From: Zeus faber
Taxonomy: Eukaryota; Chordata; Actinopteri; Zeiformes; Zeidae
Length of the DNA: 64,000 nt
Assembly: GCA_960531495.1 (NCBI GenBank)
Contig: OY482861.1
Location: 5,353,839 to 5,417,838 of the forward strand
Reading direction: 5' to 3'
Position 1 is the first letter of the stretch. Each line of letters begins with the position of its first letter. This document shows positions 53,500 to 64,000 of the stretch, in pieces. Position numbers and translations under genes: made by a program. Under the pieces are notes generated by a model. That model had not been told where the DNA came from and did no database searches. It was given only the letters and a program-made list of their open reading frames with translations.

Positions 53500-54890
53500 A
53501 AGGTACAACCCGACAGGTGTGGTGGCACATAGGTCCTTATGTCTGGACTTATTGTCCCACAAGCGAAAACACACTTATAGATAAAAAACACAGATTGAGT
53601 ATGGTCTGCAGCCATGTATCCATGGCATGTGGACCTGCCGCTTGTAACCCAGTGTACATAACTATTAAAAAAGCACAACCTGACGATGGGGGGATCTATC
53701 GCTTGGCATCAGATAGCATGGGAAGAGACACAGGGGGACCATTTAAAATCATAGTGATACGAAAGCCACCTTCAAACACCACAACAACACCTGCCGCAAC
53801 ACCTGTACCACAAAAGGACCTTATTTAGACCATAAAAGTCAAAGACCTACAGGATACTATGGAATTAGAGACAGGATACTATGACTTGACATTTCACTGC
53901 ATATATGTATGAAAGTATTTATATGTACGTGACGAATAAACCTCTTGACTCTTGAATCTCTTGATAAAAACATGTGGTTAGAATGGATAATGCCAGGTCG
54001 TTAGCCAAGAACGACTGCTATGCATGTTCTACTGCCAAGCCAAAGATAGGGACCATACCCTTTCCACTAAATTTTGAAAATTCGGACCATGGACTCCCCT
54101 GCATTGTAAAGTTATATGAGAAAGCAACCATACCTACCAACCCAAACTGTACTGATTTAGATTACCTATTTCCACCAGTGAATCAAACACCGACACCACC
54201 ACCATTTGAAGTGACTAAAGGCAATTACACCTGTTTTACTAGGTTCGTCACCCCGGAACATCGAATGGAACAGCTACAGGATGATCAATGTATCTACTGA
54301 CACCACTATGGGTAACCTTTCTTCTTTGTTGCCAGCCTCCACCTTTACAAGGCTGTGCCAAGACAGGGCTGACGTCTGGTGGCTGTGAGGGGGAAGACGG
54401 CTCAGGTCTAACTTACCAAGCAACTGGACGGGGACATGCGCCTTAGTTCATCTAGTAATGCTTTTCACCTTGATCCAGCCCCACACGGCACATGACGCTG
54501 CGCAACACCACTCTGCTAACAGACGACAAAAGAGAGAGGTGGCCCCAAGTGGATCTTTTGATACACAGGTTTACATTGACGCTATTGGAGTTCCCAGAGG
54601 GGTACCTGACGAGTTCAAAGCTAGAAATCAAATAGGTGCAGGTTTTGAATCTGCACTGTTCTGGTGGTCGACGATAAATAAGAATGTGGACTGAATCAAT
54701 TATATCTATTACAACCAACAGAGGTTCATAAATCACACTAGGAACGCAGTTAAAGGCTTGACAGAACAGATGGCAGCTACTAGTCTAATGGTGTGGCAGA
54801 ACAGAATTGCATTAGACATGCTCTTCACTGAGAAGGGTGGAGTATGCGTGATGTATCATCCTATGTGTCAGAGGCCTTCTCCAAAGGCTG
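53500..54890 (+). pseudogene. ERV-E env, broken
   Basis: Pieces in several frames: 53517-53828 (immunoglobulin-like DDGGIYRLAS), 53974-54300 (Cys-rich surface part) and 54458-54694 with a furin-like cluster RRQKRE at about 54521-54538 followed by a hydrophobic segment and the YIYYNQQRF heptad block, then NRIALDML. Stops at 53829, 54299 and 54692 interrupt it. It is the same env type as at 42.7 and 46.5 kb. Confidence 0.72.
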
Positions 54891-55220
54891 ATTGAAACTG
54901 CAATAACCGAGAAAGAACTAATGGAGATTGAAGCAACAACTCTTCTTCTCGACGGGGACAAAGCCTACGAACTACAAGGGACCTTCATTGCCTAAGAGTG
55001 CCTATTATCCTAAGCATTATGACTAGCACGTTGAAAATCACAAGAAGTGATGTGTTATGATGTTACACGCTTAAGGGAAATAGTGCATTAATGAAGCATT
55101 GATATATTATACAAACATTCATCCAGTTAAAATTTTCGTTTATGTGCGTACGTTTTGTGTGTACATTATGTTTTGTGTGCTACTCATGGATTAATAAAAT
55201 ATTTTTGTTTTATTGTAGTA

Positions 55221-55400
55221 TAAACAGGGAGGAAATTATGAGAATTTGATTAATTACTTTGCTATGTTATGTAACCATGACCATATAAACTTGTGTGTAA
55301 CAATATATCTAAATCTATGTGATCAAATATCAGCACACACTGTTAATTCCCGCAGATAGTATGCACTGTGAACTATCGAAAGAGATAAACTGTATGTAGA
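55221..55400 (+). repeat. Possible ERV-E polypurine tract and 3' LTR start
   Basis: AAACAGGGAGGAAAT precedes a TGAGAATTTG segment. CCATATAAACTTGTG near 55284 resembles a TATA element near 34194. The LTR end is not defined. Confidence 0.4.
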
Positions 55401-55559
55401 AGATCATTCTGGCTCAGGGCCAGGGAATGAGGAAGAGGAGGCAGGCGAAGGCAAAACAGCGCCAGTTGGCGTGTTTATTAAAAAGTCTCTTGAACAAAGG
55501 TCGCTCGTTGGCCAAAACAAACTCCGGACTCGCAGGACCATATATATATATAGTGTATA

Positions 55560-55930
55560 TTCTTATTGTTAAATAAAAGCTTTTTTATAAACAAAATTAG
55601 TTGTGTATTGTTGAACTATTCAACGCTGTTCGTGATTGGCCCATTCAGCAGTATGTTAAGTAGCCATGAGGCTTTGTTTGTCCGCCAATCCATTTGGATT
55701 CTGGGAGCTGGCTGAATGAACCTGGTGTGAGTAAAACTTTGGAGGTGATGATCTTAGAAACATGGTTTGCCACACCCTTGTCTTTAACAAGTCATAGCTT
55801 TAAAAATATTTGCTTGATTTGCACAAGTGACACCTTATTTGGAAGCTCTGATTCTCCGCTTTCAAATGATGCGGGGGAAAAATCTCGAAGCCTGCAAATT
55901 AACATAAAGTATGCGGTGGGTCACAAATTC
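55560..55930. repeat. 350-bp repeat, inverted copy of 11.68-12.03 kb
   Basis: It closely matches the reverse complement of the intron 3 copy, for example the segment around TGATTGGCCCATTCAGCAG and TAAAGTATGCGGTGGGTCAC. Confidence 0.75.
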
Positions 55931-56490
55931 ACTTTGAGACCAAAACCTTTTTCCTCTTCATTGTCATTAGAAAACTGGGCATTCAGCAAAATAATTTTTC
56001 ACACAACTTCTCTATTTTCTTATGTTTTTCTTGAACTTTTATCTTCTACCTATCTAGAACTTTTTACCTTACTTGACCAGGGAATCTATACTTAATACCA
56101 AACATCTGTATACTATTCTATTTTCAATAAACACAACAAACCTGTGTATACTACTCTATTTTAACCGATTTTAGCAACATTCAACAGAGGATCACTCCTT
56201 CTTTTCATACCATCGTCTTCCATAAACACATGTTCGCATTAGCCTCTGTTTACGTTCCATTTTCTGATTACATTTATAATTACAGTCATTTTTAACTAGG
56301 TAAATATGTTAGGTTTGTTGGAGATGAGACTTTTCCAATACGTGCAACATGGGTAGAGTCCTGCATTCAAACACAAACCGAATTTGCAGAAGAAAAAGGC
56401 TCTGGTTACCTTCAAAGATTTTTTTGGTCAATAGTGTCTCTGAAGTGCAGGCTGGTTCTGCCCAGCAAAAAAAAGACCTGACCTGGGGCC
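55931..56490. other. Unassigned AT-rich stretch
   Basis: A CTATTTTCAATAAACACAAC/CTATTTTAACC near-repeat sits at 56115-56165. No gene recognised. Confidence 0.35.
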
Positions 56491-56496
56491 ATTTAA

Positions 56497-57580
<1,084 letters not shown>

Positions 57581-57599
57581 TAAGGGTTGTATATCCAAG

Positions 57600-57960
57600 A
57601 TAGTCTCTTTCATTATTTTAGACATTTTTTTAGAGCCTCCTCCACCGTTGTGAGATGCTTCGTGGAGGTTTTGAGGTCTGCATTGTCTCTTTGCATCCCG
57701 CCGACCATGCGGTTCAGGAAATCAAGGCTAGCTTTGATCTCGGAAATCTCTCAGAGAAGGGGAACAAGCATGTCCAATTTACTGTTTATCTCATCCAAGA
57801 AACTAACCTCTACAGTGCTTGGGATTAGATTGTCTGTGTCTGTTGCTGAATCTGTCCACTCTCTTTTCGCTGGATTATTGTGGTCCTGATTGTCTTCCAT
57901 CACATACTCGTTATAAAAAAAATCAATATAATCCTTGAGGTCCTCCACTTTGGTTTTGCG
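57600..57960 (-). pseudogene. Possible LINE ORF1 coiled-coil fragment
   Basis: The minus strand reads an acidic segment (KVEDLKDYIDFFYNEYVMED) and then leucine-spaced residues (INSKLDMLVPLL...ISEIKASLDFL), suggesting a coiled coil as in LINE ORF1 proteins. The frame is 65 residues before its first stop. The family is a guess. Confidence 0.35.
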
Positions 57961-58060
57961 CAGTGTTCCTTTTATATATATATATATATAAAATATATAT
58001 ATATATTATATATACTGTGTGTAAATATATATATATATATATTTTTTTTTTTTGTAATTC
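57961..58060. repeat. TA-rich block
   Basis: TA repeats interrupted by AAAT and ending in poly-T. Simple sequence, nothing coding. Confidence 0.8.
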
Positions 58061-58179
58061 GCTTTGTTATTTGTCTGAGTTGGTGCGGATTGTCTGTGTT
58101 TTAGTCAGTGCACCAGGGCGCTGCCATGTTCGATCTGTACTCACTTCTGTCTTCTCACAAATCACAACATGCTTCCGCA

Positions 58180-58760
58180 AAAAAGTTTATTGTGTATCAG
58201 AGGGACAAATACAGCAATAAACTTTGACTTTGCAAAACCGACTGAACAACTGAGCCTTTGTCCTTCTTTTATGTCCGAAAAAACACCCTTCTCTAATTGC
58301 ATGTTCTACCCCTTTCAGTGCCGAACCACTTAAAAGCCTGTTACTAGAATTTATAATTTTTTTGGGTTGTTGAATAACCAATCACATTCCTTGTGGGGTT
58401 GAGCCAATCACAGCTCGTAGTCCTGTGTGGCCTGCGTTCTGGTTTGATCCTCAAGACAACCAATCACAGCCTTATTACTAGGCACCCCCCACCCCTTTTT
58501 TTGGAAGAGGCCCTTCTCTATGATTCCATTTCTACCATATATGGGCTTATTTCCTTTTCCTACTGTCGGACATGACCTTGGCCCATTTCTTTGCTTCAAC
58601 TACATTATTTCACTCTGTTTTTGTAAAAGACTTGAGCTCCCTCTTCTGGTTTTATGGCATACATTTTAAATGTTATTTTTTTTTATACATATATCTTGTG
58701 GTGGTTTAGTATAACAGGTAATAGGTTATTTTGATGTGGGGTTACTAATTAACCACAACA
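58180..58760 (-). repeat. ERV-A-type solo LTR, inverted
   Basis: On the minus strand it begins TGTTGTGGTTAATTAGTAAC, as the ERV-A LTR does. It has repeated TGTGATTGG motifs (58390-58480), and AATAAAC signals near 58185 and 58220. Its 3' end is unclear. No internal retroviral sequence adjoins it. Confidence 0.75.
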
Positions 58761-58965
58761 AGAACTAATCTTAGCAACATGTTGTTACTATGCCCTTAAT
58801 AAGCAAATGAGGATATTTCAGGCTGACTTCAACATGGAATCGATATGGCCTATGTTACACAATAGAGCAGTAACATTCTGATAAACTGTTTATGCTGACC
58901 CCCCTTCCTAGTATTTCAAGGACTTGACATTATAAATAAATATAAAGTAAAAGTTAATAAAATGT

Positions 58966-58999
58966 ATTATTAATAATAATAATAATAATAATAATAATC

Positions 59000-59056
<57 letters not shown>

Positions 59057-59097
59057 GCGATAATAAGAACAACAATAATAATAATAATAATAATAAC

Positions 59098-59158
<61 letters not shown>
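58966..59158. repeat. AAT-then-ATT hairpin microsatellite
   Basis: About 130 bp of TAA units with a few interruptions pass at about 59097 (TAATAACTATTATT) into about 60 bp of TTA units, the reverse complement. The block can fold on itself. Confidence 0.95.
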
Positions 59159-59159
<1 letters not shown>

Positions 59160-60780
59160 TAACTTTCAGAGGAGGCAGTGAATTTAGTTCCAATTAGATA
59201 TGCAGCTGATTTGTCTGGCACTGTGTGCAGATAAAGCATGTGTCCACTCGTGCCCCCATGTGGTGAGATTGGTACAGTACGGAAGAATCCTCTTCCCAAA
59301 ATGATCTGCTGTAAAACGGCAACACACACTAATGCATCATTAAATTTAAAACAATACGTTTTACATTGCATTAGTTTCACTGTTGTTTTTCATTTCCAAA
59401 CACTTCAACCCAAGAATAAAGTCTACATTTCAAAACATTCCACTGATTCCTCCATTGCTGAAAGCAGGGAAGTGCAGCTGGCAGTTGAGACCTTTTTAGA
59501 TAAGCATTCTTTTGCCATTACTAATTCCTTCACATGCAAAGATCCTTGTTAGATCCTGCTGTTTCCTCACTTGAATGTTCCTTCTCTTTCCTGTTTCAGC
59601 TTTCATTCTTTCATTGCTCAGCTTTTCGTTGTCATGTGCAACAGGGCTTTGGAGGGAGGCTGGCACCACCACAGCCCCCCAATGTGTAAGAGGGGAAATT
59701 AAGAAAGAAATTACAAAAACAATGGTGCTCCAGTAAATCTAGCAGCATCACCTCACTTACCACCTGACCTGCAGCACAGCGGACATGGCCGCTGCCTCCG
59801 TCCTGACCTCACCCTGGCTGACAGAGTGGCCATTACGACTAACTACTGGAGGGTGTGCCAAAAAACACACTTACAGTTCCCAAAACCATGGGTTAGGCCG
59901 AGCAACAGGCTTATTAGTGTAGAAGTGTAGTGTAGATGAGTGTGTTTGGTTTATCCACACAGATCAGTGATCAGATCTCCTATTCCTGCAAAAATAGGTA
60001 GCTGGCAGTGTTGGCGTGTAATTGTATTGTTTTCCTCTGGGTCCTGTTAAAAAAACGCCAATATATTTTCAAATAAACATTTTTTAACATTCATCTGTAT
60101 TTTTGTCGAGGTCAATTTAATTTTTTTATAACCACGCACACTAAACTTATTTTGCCCAAATATCTTGTCCTCCAACTGCAGTTTGACCATTGAAACGTGT
60201 TGGCCAGTGCAGTCCAGGCCCATTGAGAGAGAATGCTCACATTCTGCCTCTGGTTTCTGTCAACGTTAAGCTGCTTTTAACCATATCTTTAGCTGAAGAG
60301 TCTTGAGCTATCGACCAAGCCTGACTGAAATCCCTCCAAAAGGTCTCTGCAAAGGACTCTGCAGGATATGGACAAAATTCACTGATAGAGAGAGAGGGGG
60401 GCTAGGGGGCAACAGTGCTATGATAATAGATAAATACTCAATGTCAGTTGCCACCATAACCACCCATAATCTATCAATGGTTATCGATATATTACTTTCC
60501 CTCTTGCCTTATTTTTTAGAGTTAAAATAACTACACCTTGACTGAGGAGCTAGTTCTTTCAAACAACTTGACGGCGCCCCATGGGCCTGGCTATTTAAGC
60601 AGTCAATCCCTCCTGCTCTACCTGCTTTTCTTCCTGCTTTTCTGAGCCCTCTCCATCTCCCCTGCATCCACCTGTTGGGCTTTACTCTTCTATCCAATGG
60701 GGGTGATTCAAGCTCATCACTCATATTTCGAGTTCACTAAGTATAACTATCAAGTTATACCATGTAAAGGACTTTTTGAA
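59160..60780. other. Unassigned stretch, no gene
   Basis: An open frame at 59238-59552 (104 codons) has no recognised family. A TATTTAAG box lies near 60592. No splice or coding pattern persists. Unique-looking sequence, or old repeats beyond recognition. Confidence 0.4.
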
Positions 60781-60789
60781 GGACTGTTA

Positions 60790-61210
60790 GACTGTTCAGG
60801 ACGCTAAACGGATGTTCAGGGATGGAGTGGAGCGACAGATGGAGCAACGGGACACCAGATGCTTGTGGCAAGGGCTGCGGACTATTACGAACTACAACAG
60901 CAGCTCCTTCCCAGCCATGAGTGTGGACGCTTCCCTAGCCAATGAACTGAACTCCTTTTTGGCGCGGTTTGAGTCTGGCAACAACACCGCTAGCTCGCCA
61001 GCTAATTCGAGTTACACTGCTGGTGATGAGCGAGCACTCTCAGTATCTGAGCTGACGTCAGGAGGGCTCTGATGCGTGTGAACAGCAAGAAGGCTGCGGG
61101 CCCAGATGGCATATCTGGGCGAGTACTGAAAACCTGTGCTAACAAGCTGGCCCCGGTGTTCACTAGGATATTCAACAGCACCTTCTTGAACCGTCCAAAG
61201 GTTTCAGACA
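60790..61210 (+). pseudogene. CR1/L2-group LINE fragment, RT start
   Basis: RQMEQRDTRCLWQGLRTITNY and then, in a shifted frame, SKKAAGPDGISGRVLKTCAN, the start of the RT domain. It ends at about 61210 in a junction with a different LINE. Confidence 0.75.
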
Positions 61211-61299
61211 TGATGGGAGTTCATCCAAACTTTCACGGATCACGCCTCCTCGCCTTAAACATGAAACTTACACTGAAATCTTCTGTTCGCTGCTGATGT

Positions 61300-61865
61300 T
61301 TGGTGAGTCCGATCCACTCTGACATTAATGACTGTCACTCTGCTCTACAAATTCCTGTACTTATAAACCATAGACCAAAATTACGTAACTTCCCTGTGAC
61401 ATACAGGAATCAAAACAATTTACTATCGGTTCGGACTCAAACTCTCAGTACCCCCCAAAGCCATGCACCCAGAACATTAAAAATGTCTCTATTAAACATA
61501 AGGTCACTAACTAACAAGTCATTTTTGGTTAATGAGCTTATAAGTACTCATAATCTGGATTTCGTTCTATGAACTGAGACCTGACTGGATAGAAATGGCT
61601 CAGTCGCACTCATTGAGACAGCACATCCTATTTTGAAGTTCATCTAAACCACTAGAGCTGACCAGAGAAGCGATGGAATAGCTGCTGTCTTCTCTGATAT
61701 CTATACCTACAAGGAAATCCTCCTCGGAGAATTCACGTCTTTTGAACACCTTGCTATTTCTATAAACTCCAGTGCCCCGATTTTAATCATTGCTGTCTAT
61801 TAGCCACCAAAATCTAAATGTGGCTTTTCATGGACAGCGGTCCACAGCTTAGACATTATTTTAAT
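61300..61865 (+). pseudogene. L2-like LINE ORF2 endonuclease fragment
   Basis: SLLNIRSLTNKSFLVNELIS (61482 onward) is the endonuclease start. Stops follow at 61573 and others. It matches the minus-strand L2-like LINE at about 31.5-31.9 kb. It breaks off at 61865, and a short piece of the same LINE (GEMEQ-type linker) reappears at 62338-62392. Confidence 0.75.
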
Positions 61866-62337
61866 GACCTTGGCTGGCGTAATACCCTTTATCGTCTCCT
61901 TCTGCTTCAGTATGGTACATATCGTAGAAGTACTACGCTCGTACTACCTCGCAAATTCCGTCACACGCACACCTTGCTCATGTTTTTCTATTATTTTGTG
62001 CTTTAAGTCAATGGACATCATTCGCTTCTTCTCAGCACTTAGTTTTTCGGACCCATGGTTGGAAAGAAAATTGGCAAAATAACTGCACAAAAAGCACAAA
62101 TCAGGAGCACAAAACACAAAAGAGATGCTTCCACGCTCAGGTAACCACGTGAAGTGAACGAGTGAGACGCAGGATGCTCGACGGATTCACTCGCCACACC
62201 AACTAGCAGGGCACCTGAAGCTCGCTCCTCGTAACTCACATTTTTGCTCACAAGTCAATACAAAAAGTCGACGGAACGACGGCTCGTAACTCGGAAAACT
62301 CGTATGTTAGTGCGCTTGTAACTCAAGGTACCACTGT
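61866..62337 (-). mobile_element. Tigger-like transposon 5' fragment
   Basis: On the minus strand it starts with ACAGTGGTACCTTGAGTTAC at 62337 (terminal repeat). It then has a degenerate transposase N-terminus near 62056 (MGPK..., helix-turn-helix-like residues downstream). It breaks off at about 61866. Only one end is present. Confidence 0.65.
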
Positions 62338-62740
62338 TCAAAGAAAAACAAAAAGCCCCCTGGAGAAATGGAGCAGTAATTGGGCAGCTTAAGATTCAAG
62401 ATTCAACAGGTTTATTCATCACATACATATACATCCTTTCATAAATATATGCAGTGAAATCTCAATGCAACGCACCCGGTGATTACACACAATATGTCCT
62501 AGACTGAACACAGTAGCTACCTAAGAATTTCTACTAGATCAACTAACTGATTCCTAAAACGTAATGCAGTAAGTTGAATACTATAGAATCAAATAAAAAT
62601 ATATAGAATAAAATACAATAAATAAAGGGAATAGGCTTATGTATATGGGATAGACTTATGTATATGGGATAGGCTAATTATGTATATACAGATATGTGCA
62701 TTAAAGTGGCATGTGAATAAAGTGAGGTAGCGTTTGTGAG
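62338..62740. repeat. LINE pieces and AT-rich tail
   Basis: L2-like linker sequence to about 62392 is followed by AAGATTCAAGATTCAAC, which resembles the 3' tail of another fish LINE, and AT-rich sequence with a repeated TGTATATGGGATAG unit (62640-62670). Confidence 0.5.
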
Positions 62741-62741
62741 A

Positions 62742-64000
62742 TACAGTGGGGCAAAAAAGTATTTAGTCAGCCACCAATTGTGCAAGTTCTCCCACTTAAA
62801 AAGACGAGAGAGGCCTGTTATTTTCATCATAGGTTCACTTCGACTATGAGAGACGGAATGGGGGGAAAGAATCCAGATAATCACATTGATTGATTTTTAA
62901 AGAATTTATTTGCAAATTATGGTGGAAAATAAGTATTTGGTCAATAACAAAAGTTCATCTCAATACTTTACTGTTATTTACCCTTTGTTTGCAATGACAG
63001 AGATCAAACGTTTTCTGTAAGTCTTCACAAGGTTTTCACATACTGTTGCTGGTATTTTGGCCCTTTCCTCCATGCAGATCTCCTCTAGAGCAGTGATGTT
63101 TTGGGGCTGTCGCTGGGCAACACGGACTTTCAACTCCATCCAAAGATTTTCTATGGGGTTGAGATCTGGAGACTGGCTAGGCCACTCCAGGACCTTGAAA
63201 TGCTTCTTACGAAGCCACTCCTTCTTTGCATGGGCGGTGTGTTTGGGATCATTGTCATGCTGAAAGACCCAGCCACGTTTCATCTTCATTGCCCTTGCTG
63301 ATGGAAGGAGGTTTTCACTCAAAATCTCATGATACATGGCCCCATTCATTCTTTCCTTTACACGGATCAGTCGTCCTGGTCCCTTTGCAGAAAAACAGCC
63401 CCAAAGCATGATGTTTCCACCCCCATGCTTCACAGTAGGTAAAGAAAAAAAGTTCTATTTTGGTTTCATCTGACCATATGACATTCTCCCAATCCTCTTC
63501 TGGATCATCCAAATACTCTCTAGCAAACTTCAGACGGGCCTGGACATGTACTGGCTTAAGCAGGGGGACACGTCTGGCACTGCAGGATTTGAGTCCCTGG
63601 CGGCGTAGTGTCTTACTGATGGTAGCCTTTGTTACTTTGGTTCCAGCTCTCTGCAGGTCATTCACTAGGTCCCCCCGTGCGGTTCTGGGATGTTTGCTCA
63701 CCGTTCTTGTGATCATTTTGACCCCACGGGGTGAGATCTTGCGTGGAGCCCCAGATCGAGGGAGATTATCAGTGGTCTTGTATGTCTTCCATTTTCTAAT
63801 AATTACTCCCACAGTTGATTTCTTCACAACAAGCTGCTTACCTATCGCAGATTCAGTCTTCCCAGCCTGGTGCAGGTCTACAATTTTGTTTCTGGTGTCC
63901 TTTGACAGCTCTTTGGTCTTGGCCATAGTGGAGTTTGGCTTTGTCTTTTTCTTTTATACTGACAACGAGTTCAAACAGGTTCCATTAATACAGGTAACGA
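62742..64000 (-). mobile_element. Tc1-like transposon with nearly complete transposase, cut by window end
   Basis: The left terminal repeat begins near 62744 (CAGTGGGGCAAAAAAGTATT). The transposase reads from ATG at 63926 ([20 protein letters not shown]), with paired helix-turn-helix DNA-binding regions. The first DDE Asp is in WSDETK near 63505, the second in QHDNDPKH near 63260, and the Glu in DLNPIENLW near 63150. At about 63440-63455 a poly-A/T run coincides with a frame change, and about 20 residues usual in the family are missing. The rest of both frames is open. The other terminal repeat lies beyond 64000. Confidence 0.92.

Noticed and set aside
59238..59552. 104-codon frame as a small gene
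   Set aside because: No recognisable family, no codon pattern and no splice signals; length is within chance for AT-rich sequence.

Overview
The window is vertebrate genomic DNA, almost certainly from a ray-finned (teleost) fish. The evidence is GT-AG introns, long dinucleotide microsatellites, a tRNA-type fish SINE, Tc1-like, hAT and Tigger-like DNA transposons, L2-like and restriction-endonuclease-type LINEs, Ty3/Gypsy elements and several broken endogenous retroviruses (ERVs). I could not identify the species.

The only host gene I can support is on the + strand at 2.1-21.3 kb. It is a DEAH/DEAQ-family helicase-like gene that I assign to DQX1. Eleven coding exons (2115-20730) join with consistent phases and GT-AG sites into a predicted 812-residue protein with no internal stop. 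Its ATPase signature reads DELQ, the SAT motif reads THP, and the arginine-rich motif VI is not recognisable, so it probably is not a working helicase. A six-codon upstream ORF ends on the A of the first ATG. Its introns hold a dead hAT transposase, two LINE fragments, a Tigger-like MITE, two non-autonomous Tc1-like elements and a SINE.

From 22 kb to the end I see no host gene, only layered transposable elements. 22.1-23.2 kb: Tc1-like element (+). 23.4-26.9 kb: a repeat, an ERV LTR and gag (ERV-A). 26.9-33.1 kb: L2-like LINE (-) split by a younger LINE with a restriction-like endonuclease. 34.1-37.1 kb: a Gypsy solo LTR inside an older repeat, then an L2-like fragment (+). 37.1-37.9 kb: minisatellite. 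38.1-41.6 kb: ERV-B (-) and a pol fragment (+), both fused to the same L2-like tail. 41.8-46.7 kb: ERV pieces including integrase and env. 47.1-49.3 kb: a LINE with an RT deletion. 49.3-53.0 kb: two Ty3/Gypsy remnants pointing at each other. 53.0-55.4 kb: ERV-E integrase and env. 55.5-60.7 kb: repeats, an inverted LTR and a hairpin-type AAT/ATT microsatellite. 60.8-62.4 kb: LINE and Tigger-like fragments. 62.7-64.0 kb: a Tc1-like element running off the window.

No retroelement here has an intact set of genes. The most informative signals are evolutionary: insertions with target duplications, nested layers that give relative ages, and one ERV-LINE junction found twice in opposite orientation. 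Family assignments come from motif recognition by eye, without database searches.
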